A DNA stretch of 15,698 nt, taken from assembly GCA_009602725.1 (NCBI GenBank), contig WELB01000038.1:306335-322032 (forward strand). Direction: 5' to 3'. The notes below the pieces were generated by a model. It was not told where the DNA came from. It searched no databases and was given only the letters and a program-made list of their open reading frames with translations. Made by a program: the position numbers and the translations under genes. The stretch comes from Spirogloea muscicola (lineage: Eukaryota > Streptophyta > Zygnematophyceae > Spirogloeales > Spirogloeaceae). This document shows, in pieces, positions 1 through 6,436 of the stretch. How positions within the stretch are numbered: position 1 is the stretch's first letter; each line of letters begins with the position of its first letter.

Positions 1-176
1 GCCGGGAGAGCCCTCGCTGCTGCCTCTGGCTCTGTCCAGGGGACCCACTTCCAGGACCCTAGCCTCTCTGATTTGCGGCTGCTTAGCAGGGGTTACTGAG
101 TAATTTGTAGCTGCTTTCTTTCTTTGTGTGCTTTGGTTTCTTAGCGCTTCCTCTGGCTTCCTCTGGCCCCCTTATC
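1..176. other. No gene recognised at left edge
   Basis: I see no recognisable coding sequence here. A 10-base unit GCTTCCTCTG is repeated directly at 146-155 and 156-165. The stretch lies beyond the point where the minus-strand retroelement fragment loses its similarity to the plus-strand copy, and I could not match it to the 3' part of that copy. Confidence 0.5.
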
Positions 177-245
177 GTTCTTTGTTCATTCTTTTTTGGG
201 CTGGCTTGTCCAGCCCCTATCCTCAATGGGCGAGCCCTTTCAATT
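177..245 (+). repeat. Short hairpin repeat, family H, copy 1
   Basis: This copy reads CATTCTTTTTTGGGCTGG followed by CCAGCCCC, so GGGCTGG and CCAGCCC can pair as a small hairpin. It aligns closely with the insert at 313-385 and less closely with copies near 1684, 1926 and 3121. It abuts the 3' end of the minus-strand retroelement fragment, so it may be an insertion that cut that fragment. I found no clear target duplication around it, and the edges are approximate. Confidence 0.5.
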
Positions 246-760
246 CGAGTCGTAGCTGTCCGTTGTCACCACATCAGCGATGATGCGGGGACCGCCGCCG
301 GGCGGGATAGCGCATTCTTTTGTGCATTCTTTTTGGGCTGGCTCTTCGCAGCCCTTGCCCCCATTGGGAGTGCCACTTCTTTCTTGATAGCGACCAGGTC
401 GGCGCGTCGGGTGTGCGACCGGCCGTCCTCGCCCCGCAGGATGGGCATGACTGAGGAGCACTCCACCGCCACCTTGAAGCCCGCCTCTATGAACACCCCC
501 TGCATACCATCGCGCAAAAGATCATGGGAAGCGGTCCGATCGCCTCCGTGGGCGCAACGGAAAATTGTGCGCGGCCAGCTCCGCAGGATCGGCGTGCCGG
601 GCGCCGCACTCGCACTGTGTGACACCTGTAAGGCAGGGAGGGAGGAACCCCAAGAGCCGATGCACCGCCGTCCGGTAGACGTCGCCGGGCATGGCAAGTG
701 CTGCATAGAGTGGGAGCGCTTGGAGCCACGCCGCCGCCCCAGGGGAAGAGGCGGAGAGAA
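240..760 (-). pseudogene. Non-LTR retroelement C-terminal fragment, minus strand
   Basis: Read from about 760 down to 245 on the minus strand, three frames carry one broken protein. First comes an SPGAAAWLQALP block, then a LLGFLPP segment and a Cys-rich CECGA knuckle near 614-606. Next is GGDRTASHDLLRD, then RRADLVAI, then GGGPRIIADVV. This order is typical of the C-terminal end of LINE/R2-like reverse-transcriptase proteins: a segment after the polymerase, a zinc knuckle, then a restriction-like endonuclease-type domain. It matches the plus-strand copy at 838-1533 block by block. It is broken by a one-base shift at a TTTT run near 555-565 and by the 73-base insert at 313-385. It stops near 245 at another repeat. 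No polymerase domain is present, so it cannot be functional. The family call is from motif order only. Confidence 0.6.
313..385 (+). mobile_element. 73-bp insertion with 7-bp target duplication
   Basis: GATAGCG occurs at 306-312 and again at 386-392, flanking 73 bases. Removing the insert plus one GATAGCG (80 bases) rejoins the minus-strand frame so that RRADLVAI runs directly into PPGGGPR. The intact plus-strand copy has RRLDVVAT followed by PRGGGPR at the same place. This is strong evidence for an insertion with a target-site duplication. The insert carries GGGCTG and CAGCCC arms that could form a hairpin, and it has no coding capacity. It belongs to the short repeat family seen at 177-245 and elsewhere, so it is probably a non-autonomous element moved by proteins encoded elsewhere. 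Confidence 0.7.
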
Positions 761-837
761 GCCGAGCACGCCCGCCTTTGGAAGCCACTTTCTTCAGAGA
801 GTCTCCCCACCTTCGCACTTCGTTCGTTTTCCTCTCT

Positions 838-1533
838 CCGTGCCAGTGCGAGTGTGGCCACATTGCTGACGACATGCTCGCCTTAGCTTCGCACATGCTG
901 AGGTGTGTTGAGGGGGGTGAGCGCATTGCCACCCACGACCTACTAAGGGATACCATGTTTGGCATTGTGCGAGAGGCGGGATATCATCCGGCGATGGAGG
1001 TGTCTGGGATCATGCCAATCTCCTCAAGGCGCGGCAAGCCATACGTGCGGCGTCTGGACGTGGTCGCTACCCCGCGGGGCGGTGGGCCTCGTCTGCTCTT
1101 GGACGTGGTACTGATCGACGCATACAAGGCTGGCGCACCAACGTCAATCGTGTCTGGCTGAGCCACGTCCAGCGTGGAGCGCAAGAAGGAGCGGCACTAC
1201 CATGATCATCCTCGAGGGGACCATCTTTACCCGTGTGCCATGGATATCTACGGAGGCTACGGCGTGAAATGGTCCTCCCTGATCCAGCATCTGGCCCGGC
1301 TGGTTGATGCGCGTCGTCGAAGTCGGGGGGGCAGCTTGGGCCACTCCAGCATTCCGCAGGCCTTAGTTGCATATTATAGAATGCAGCTCTCGCTTAGTTT
1401 GCAGCGCTCGCAAGCATTGGCTCTTCATCAACGTGCAGGGCGCGCTCTAAGTCAGGCCTCCGGCTTTCGCGGCGGTGCTCCAGCTCCCCAAGTTAGCTTG
1501 TCAGATTTGTTTGTGCTCACCCGTGGGTACTAA
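838..1533 (+). pseudogene. Non-LTR retroelement C-terminal fragment, plus strand
   Basis: One frame runs through 838-1533 with a single in-frame TGA at 1159-1161. It starts with a zinc-knuckle-like CQCECG...H...C cluster (about 843-905) and continues with ERIATHDLLRD, a RRLDVVATPRGGGPR block and LLLDVVLIDAY. After the TGA it goes on with ERKKERHYHDH and a Lys/Arg-rich tail ending at TAA 1531-1533. The blocks match the minus-strand copy at 240-760 and the usual C-terminal end of LINE/R2-like proteins, where the D in RRLDVV corresponds to a PD-type nuclease motif. No reverse-transcriptase domain lies upstream in the window, so this is a 5'-truncated or rearranged fragment. The stop could be a recent mutation; the frame on both sides is otherwise open. 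Confidence 0.6.
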
Positions 1534-1597
1534 AGTCATCTTAGGTACCTTAGATTAGGTCTCCGTATTATTTAGCCTTGTTTAGTCTGCACTCGAC

Positions 1598-1651
1598 TCT
1601 GCCTGAACAATGTATTGGCTTGACTTGGCCTCCCTTTCAATTCATGCGCCC
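1598..1651 (+). repeat. Interspersed repeat family D, copy 1
   Basis: The core reads TGTATTGGCTTGACTTGGCC followed by TCCCTTTCA and CATGCGC. The same ordered core recurs at 1741-1814 (+), 5671-5737 (-), 5975-6049 (+) and, in part, 6086-6138 (+). It is non-coding. The edges are approximate because copies diverge at both ends. Confidence 0.6.
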
Positions 1652-1683
1652 CGCGCGCCTTCTCTCTCTTCTTTGGACTCTGT

Positions 1684-1740
1684 ACATTCCTTTGGGCTGG
1701 TCTTTCACAGCCACTGCCTTCATTTGGAACAGCTGTTCTC
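1684..1740 (+). repeat. Hairpin repeat family H, copy 3
   Basis: CATTCCTTTGGGCTGG is followed by TCTTTCACAGCC, so GGCTG and CAGCC can pair. It matches the reverse complement of the copies at 1926-1990 and 3121-3171. It leads straight into a family D copy, suggesting that H and D may be parts of one longer composite element. Confidence 0.5.
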
Positions 1741-1814
1741 TTTTGACTAGCTTCTGCCTAAATAGTGTATTGGCTTGATCTGGCCCTTCCTTGAGTGCAT
1801 GCGCATCCCGCGCC
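1741..1814 (+). repeat. Interspersed repeat family D, copy 2
   Basis: This copy carries TTGACTAGCTTCTGCCT, then GTGTATTGGCTTGA, then CATGCGCATCCCGCGCC. Its left part GACTAGCTT...TGCCT is shared with the copy at 5975-6049, which places the conserved left edge before the core. Confidence 0.55.
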
Positions 1815-1925
1815 TTCACCCCTTCTCAGCTGGAAAGGTTCCTTTCTCGAGTGGCCGGCCACCTCTGGGACTCCTTGTGTTGAGGCACTCTCAGCCGCTG
1901 CCTTGTCACTGAACCTTATTGAAGA

Positions 1926-1990
1926 AAAGCGCGGCCAAATTGACTGGTGGCTGTGAGAGGCCAGCCCAAAGGAATGGACAAGGTCTGAAG
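1926..1990 (-). repeat. Hairpin repeat family H, copy 4, reversed
   Basis: AGCGCGGCCAAATTGACTGG runs on to GAGGCCAGCCCAAAGG and GGAATGGACAAGG. It is the reverse complement of the plus-strand H copies. It shares its left half and its GGAATGGACAAGG right end with the tandem pair at 3121-3222. Confidence 0.55.
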
Positions 1991-2591
1991 GAGCCGGATG
2001 GCGCAAAAAAGCAAGGTTTTATTAGCTAAACCTTATTGCTTTGCGGTGGCCTTGATATTGAAGGCAGGGGAATTGAGGCTGTGCTTGTTTGGTGAATTTT
2101 AAGTTACCAGCAGAACCGCTCCTGTCACCGTTCAAAGAGGGGCATGGCGTGTACCACTACTTGACGCTTGAGGCAGCGACCACACATGGTCTGCACAGAG
2201 CCAGTAAAATGTGATGAGTGAGGATCAGGCACTAGGCTTGCTTTGCACTCTCCCATCCTTTCCATGGTCATCAACCTTCTGCGATCTGACCCTAGCAGCT
2301 GGCATCTGCCCTGCAGCCACAAGCAAGGCCACAAACGTTGTTGATCGACATAGTATTGCGATGCGTATTCATAATCGGTGTAACGTCTTTGATGTTGGCA
2401 TAAGCCTCACGTATGCACCTCAGTCAGTACCTCCGTGCATTGCAAGGCTCTTCTCGTGCTTGGCAGTACAAGGAGATGAGGGTGCATATATGGTGTTATT
2501 AATATCCGTAGGAAGCAAACAATGTGATGCTTGCGTGTTTGCTGTTTGTTCTCGGAATGATCTAGGAATCTTGAGCTAGGAGCCGTTACGC

Positions 2592-2912
2592 TTGCAATCG
2601 ATGTCAAACAAGATGTTATTACATGGAGGAGGACATTATAGTGACCCTCTGCAGAATTGGTACAATCAATCAAAGGAAATTGTTATGGTCGATGACCATG
2701 AACACTGGGACTGGCTGGACATGGGTACTCTTCGGAACACAAAACTGGTTGCCCTGGACCTCTTGCACTCCAATCCGCTCACACCAATCAATTACAACAA
2801 CCAAGAAGTCATTGTTGAGCCACTGAAGGAGTTTGAGTGCAATTTCCATAGTGCACTTCATTTCGTTGAACAAGCCATCTCTGTGCTGTGGCCCTGGCGG
2901 TCCTCGGGGTAG
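2592..2912 (+). CDS. Unrecognised open frame, weak candidate
   Basis: This frame has 106 codons from ATG 2592 to TAG 2910-2912. The predicted peptide is acidic and aromatic-rich in the middle (DDHEHWDWLDMG), is not low complexity, and has no membrane segment. I do not recognise it. Shorter frames are open on both strands over the same bases. With the intron density seen in the rest of this window, a single-exon gene here would be unusual. It may be an exon, a decayed element or chance. There is no splice or ribosome-context evidence either way. Confidence 0.15.
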   Translation: MQSMSNKMLLHGGGHYSDPLQNWYNQSKEIVMVDDHEHWDWLDMGTLRNTKLVALDLLHSNPLTPINYNNQEVIVEPLKEFECNFHSALHFVEQAISVLWPWRSSG

Positions 2913-4250
2913 CATTAGATCTGAAGTAGGGAGGAAGGTTGGAGAATTGGGACCGAGGGCATCTCAGGAAGGTCTCGTGTAATGGCCGAGTACAAAGACA
3001 AGCACATCTAATGACGTACATCACCCACAGCAGATTGACCCGCTCAGTACCCATGAGTCAATACATGAAGGTCGCTTATCAATGCCTGAATACTAGATGG
3101 CTAGATGGATCCGAAAAAACGCAAGCGCGGCCAGATTGACTGGTGGCTGGGAGAGGCCAGCCCAAAAGAAAGCAAGCGCGGCCAGATTGACTGGTGGCTA
3201 ATGGAATGGACAAGGTTCGAAGCCCTTTCTGCCTCCAACTTGACTTGCCCAGCTTTCTGGTGCAAAGCATTGGCCTGAGCACGCTGCAAACAGGCCGAAA
3301 CTCGTTATTGCAAGAACGACAGGTATGCAGCTGGCAAGCCCATCTCAGCCGGAAACACATTAGCACGTCGTTGTGTAGCCTAGATTGGCATCATAGGTTG
3401 CTAGAACAGCGCAGAGCAGATGTATAACGAGCTCATGCCAGCAGCTCCGCGCTCACTGTGCCTGCACGGCAGGATCGCCCCCGAGCCTGCACACTGTGGG
3501 CCGGCCTGCGGAGCTCGCTGCAGGCGTGCCCGTCCATGGAGTGATCCCGCCAGTGTCTCCAAAGCCTGCACAAGGGGTGAAGACGAGGGCCCTGAGCCTG
3601 GCGTCCAACACCTCCATGAGCGGCAGCCTTCAGATATGATGCCAGTGCGAGCTGGAGTCCCCCTTGCTTGGAGCACATCTGTTGCTTGACAGTGCCAGCA
3701 TGGTACGCATTCTTTTCCTTACAGGTGTTGTACGACATTCCACGAGCAAGCCGGCCTACGCCGCTTAGCGCCCTGCCCTGGTGAGTCTCTCACCTTTTTG
3801 GAGTAGGTCATGCTGCTCACGGTCCTCAGCGTCCTCAGCCAAAATATCTCACAGCTGGGAAGGGTTCTTCATCGAGTCGAGCTGTCCTTCTGGACTACGT
3901 TCATGCTTTTAGTATTGGAGAGAAGGCATACCATGTCCCCAAGGACATCCCTGAGACCTCCACGCTCACAGGGATTGCTGGTTCCACTTGGGCGCTTGCT
4001 TGATGTAGGTGTGTTGTGGATATTCGCGTTCATGTGAAGCTGCTACATCTCTTGTTGTTCAGTGTTGAAGTCTTCTGGAGCTCTTGCAAGCGCAGACAAC
4101 CAACCCTCTCATTCCCCTTCTTTGTGTCCTGATTGCAACAGCACAGCATAGGCCACGCAAGCTCACTTTTGCTCCTTAATTACGACCACCTGACATGGCA
4201 GGCATTTAGTCAGGTACTTTCGTCATGTTATAAATTGATTATGATTCCGG
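2913..4250. other. No named gene; repeats and open frames
   Basis: The stretch holds the tandem H copies at 3121-3222 and a G+C-rich patch at about 3420-3680, where several frames on both strands are open at once, so no frame can be preferred. At 3839-4018 (+) one frame ending in TGA reads AVLLDYVHAFSIGEKAYHVP and onward, which looks protein-like but matches nothing I know. It could be an exon of an unrecognised gene or a relic. Confidence 0.4.
3121..3222 (-). repeat. Tandem pair of family H units, 51-bp period
   Basis: GCAAGCGCGGCCAGATTGAC starts at 3121 and again at 3172, so the unit repeats every 51 bases. The first unit has the complete hairpin half (GAGGCCAGCCCAAAAG). The second lacks it but has the GGAATGGACAAGG end found in the copy at 1926-1990. 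Together the two units cover the length of that single copy plus a duplication of its left part. Confidence 0.6.
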
Positions 4251-4421
4251 ATGAGTATATTATGGACATTAAAGAAATGTGCTGACATGATTGACAAGGA
4301 GGAGAAGTACTCACTTGTCCATAGAATTGTCACAGCTGGACCGAAGAGCGCTGAGGAAGTCGCATGCAAGGAAGAGCACGCTCTGCAGGAGTTGGGACTG
4401 GAATTGAGGCCTTATGGCTGA
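4251..4421 (+). CDS. Short protein-like open frame, unrecognised
   Basis: This frame has 57 codons including the stop, from ATG 4251 to TGA 4419-4421. The peptide is rich in Lys, Glu and Leu (DMIDKEEKYSLVHRI, then SAEEVACKEEHALQELGLEL), and its helical pattern looks like real protein rather than chance translation. I do not recognise a family. Its end overlaps by eight bases the ATG (4414) proposed for the next gene, in a different frame. It could be the last exon of an upstream gene, a short upstream frame of the next gene's transcript, or a sign that my start for that gene is wrong. Confidence 0.25.
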   Translation: MSILWTLKKCADMIDKEEKYSLVHRIVTAGPKSAEEVACKEEHALQELGLELRPYG

Positions 4422-5559
4422 GTTGCCTGAATTGGAGGTTCTGATTAAGTTCTCTGACAGGTGAGAACATTGACAACAGCTGCTCCTGAATGGATCACTA
4501 CCAGGTCATCTTGCAACACTGGGTATCTTCTCTGGACATGCATAGTGCACAGGCTAAGCTTGTATACACAAGTTGTCTAGGTGGACAAACAGACTGTGTG
4601 ACTCAGTGCTCAACGCTCAGTGCAGAATTACCTCAGTTGGTTCCAGTCAGAGCAAGAGCATCTGATTCAGTGGAGGAGTTCAAAGCACGGGTGCTTACAT
4701 CTGCGCACATTGTTCCTGGACCTACTACAAACGTTACCCTTGTCTTCAACGGAGTCGAGGTGGATCTGTGCAGTCCTCTGCATGAAGCCTCTGGGCATAC
4801 AGAGCTCCATGACCTTCTGCTTGCTATGCATGAGTTGGCTTTGGAATCTGTGCTTGACTGCCAGCTGACACGAACCTCCAGCTGCTTATGCTTGTTCTCC
4901 TGAGGTTAGCTTCCGAATGATTCAAGTTTGGAGCACTGTGGAATCCGCTCGTCAAGCGGTGAAGAAGAGTAAGGCCGCCGACCTGATGTCTTGGTGCCAC
5001 CACTGCCATCGAGTAGTCTTGAAAGTTGCATTACCTTGTTACTTAGCAACGGTGTGCTCTCGTTCAGGTGGGCAGATCACATGATCTACCCAAATGGGTG
5101 GTCAAGTCTTTCGTATCAGAAGACGACCCTCAAGGTGCTTTTTGTCGCATTGGGACATGATGAGCATGTTGTTGCAGTCGCCATATCTTTGCCTTGCTTG
5201 TACTTAGAAGCAGAGGCATGGGTCTGCACGTGGCATCTGCAGTACATCAATGACCGTCAACTACTTAGACAATTTCTCGTGAAACAGGTCAGCGGTAGAG
5301 GTTGGGCAAGACCGAGGACGGCCAGTCATTTTGTGACTTCCAGCATACGGGAAGCCTTTAGAAGCCCATGGGTTGTTCTCGCTCTCCTCCTCCTCTTGGC
5401 CAGCTTCATTCTCTGATCAGCTCCATTTGGGACTGTATTTGTTCCTTGATGAGTGCTAGAGCACCTATTGCTGTTTCTGCTGATCTTGCCGGCTCTGCTC
5501 ATAGAGTCTGGCTTTTGCTGACTAGACAAATAGAAGAGGCAGACCCGACGAACATTTAG
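4414..5559 (+). CDS. Ubiquitin-like N-terminus, unknown protein, six exons
   Basis: Six exons can be joined in one frame: 4414-4460, 4621-4759, 4905-5012, 5068-5134, 5208-5287 and 5404-5559, giving 198 residues. Introns are GT-AG, and the last acceptor (5403) has a strong pyrimidine tract. Residues 6-62 follow a ubiquitin-like pattern: a LEVLIKF strand, VRARASDSVEEFKARV as strand plus helix, then VTLVFNGVE. Residues 63-98 are basic and end in a CHHCH cluster that might bind metal. The C-terminal 50 residues are hydrophobic and amphipathic (IAVSADLAGSAHRVWLLL). I do not recognise the whole protein. The ubiquitin-like call is by pattern only. Weak points are the 55-base third intron, the choice between acceptors 5177 and 5207 for exon 5, and the overlap with the frame at 4251-4421. 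A relic is also possible. Confidence 0.4.
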
Positions 5560-5670
5560 TCGACTACCGAATAGGAAGCCATATGTCAACCAATGCCATG
5601 GTTGCTGGGAATCCATAGATGTTGCTCCCTTCTTGGACCTTGAATTCCAGCATGCTCTACTGTATTGAGA

Positions 5671-5737
5671 AGGCGTGCAGTGCGCATGACATGAAAGGGA
5701 GGCCAAGCCGAGCCAGTACACTGTTCAGGCAAAAAGT
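5671..5737 (-). repeat. Interspersed repeat family D, copy 3, reversed
   Basis: Its reverse complement contains TGCCTGAACAGTGTACTGGC, then TTGGCCTCCCTTTCATG and CATGCGCA, matching the plus-strand D copies. It lies 3' of the six-exon gene, in opposite orientation to the copies at 5975 and 6086. Confidence 0.6.
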
Positions 5738-5903
5738 AGTAGTGGCACGTCCAAAAGTGGCCCCCACATTGCGCGAACTCATGGAGGATGGCAATAAGTA
5801 ACATCTCCAAATAGATGTGCCAATGTGGTATCACACTTTCGCAAGCCCTTTGTAGCGTGCAGTGAGTCTGTTTAAATTGCAGCCGTGTCATTCGCAGCTT
5901 CAT

Positions 5904-5908
5904 TGTAA
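5904..5908 (+). promoter_or_regulatory. Possible TGTAA polyadenylation signal
   Basis: TGTAA is the common polyadenylation motif of green algae. This one lies 345 bases after the proposed stop of the six-exon gene. That is a long 3' untranslated region and the motif is only five bases, so chance is quite possible. Confidence 0.2.
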
Positions 5909-5974
5909 GCTCAATTCCCCATCGTCATCAGCCTCCATGTCCACCTTAGCATAGGGCTTCACTTTGTGTAGCGC

Positions 5975-6049
5975 CGTTCTTTGGACTAGCTTTTGCCTGA
6001 GCAGCATTCTGGCTTGACTTGGCCTCCCTTTCATTGCATGCGCATCGCC
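5975..6049 (+). repeat. Interspersed repeat family D, copy 4
   Basis: This is one of the fullest copies: GTTCTTTGGACTAGCTT, TGCCTGAGCAG, GGCTTGACTTGGCCTCCC, then CATGCGCATCGCC. It shares its left flank with the copy at 1741-1814. Confidence 0.6.
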
Positions 6050-6085
6050 ACATTCTCTCCGTCTGCATTAACTTTGTTCTACTTA

Positions 6086-6138
6086 TACACTGTACTAGCG
6101 TGCTTTGGCCTCCCTCTCATGTCATGCGCACGTACGCC
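6086..6138 (+). repeat. Interspersed repeat family D, copy 5, partial
   Basis: ACTGTACTAGCGTGCTTTGG followed by CCTCCCTCTCATGTCATGCGCA matches the right half of the D core. It starts about 40 bases after the end of copy 4 in the same orientation. Confidence 0.45.
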
Positions 6139-6436
6139 ATTAGATAAGTCAGAAGGCGCAAAGACTACACAGCTATGCAAGAGACTATAGCGATTGGAAG
6201 AAGCTCATCTCTCTAGCTGCGAGCACCCGTCACGAGCCAAGTCCTTCGCCTCTGCCACCGCACGGCCTGCCATTGTAGCGGAGCTGGACGGCGTCGGGCG
6301 TCACCGCCGCAGAGCTCACACGACTCGACTGACTCATGCAGCATAGAGGGCACTCAGTCACACCAGGCACCCACGAAAACCCACTTTCTGTGCCGAGCAG
6401 CAGCCTGCAGAGGGCCTGAGTGCGGCGACGGCATGC

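Larger units (their letters stand above)
1534..2590. other. Repeat-rich intergenic stretch
   Basis: No gene is recognised. The stretch holds several short repeats annotated separately (about 1598, 1684, 1741 and 1926). Open frames such as 2211-2579 (+) exist, but they show no family resemblance and overlap other open frames. It could include 3' untranslated sequence of the retroelement, but no poly(A) tract marks such an end. Confidence 0.5.
5560..6436. other. Intergenic region with three family D repeats
   Basis: No coding sequence is supported. The stretch holds D copies at about 5671, 5975 and 6086, and a TGTAA at 5904. The last part before 6437 should contain the promoter and 5' untranslated region of the M16 gene, but I see no convincing TATA box or other element. 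Confidence 0.5.

Noticed and set aside
126-869. 247-codon plus-strand open frame
   Set aside because: It runs antisense to the minus-strand retroelement fragment, whose motifs match a known protein plan and the plus-strand paralogue. It is a shadow frame in G+C-rich DNA.
3121-3222. Two-unit repeat considered as a CRISPR-like array
   Set aside because: There are only two units with a 51-base period, the repeat belongs to a dispersed family, and the context is eukaryotic.
3401-3738. Long overlapping open frames on both strands in a G+C-rich patch
   Set aside because: Several frames are open at once, with low-complexity, Arg/Pro/Ala-rich translations and no motif. None can be preferred, so no gene is called.
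5326-5721. 131-codon minus-strand frame
   Set aside because: It is antisense to the last exon of the six-exon gene and runs into a family D repeat. The plus-strand reading has consistent splice phases, and this frame has no family resemblance.
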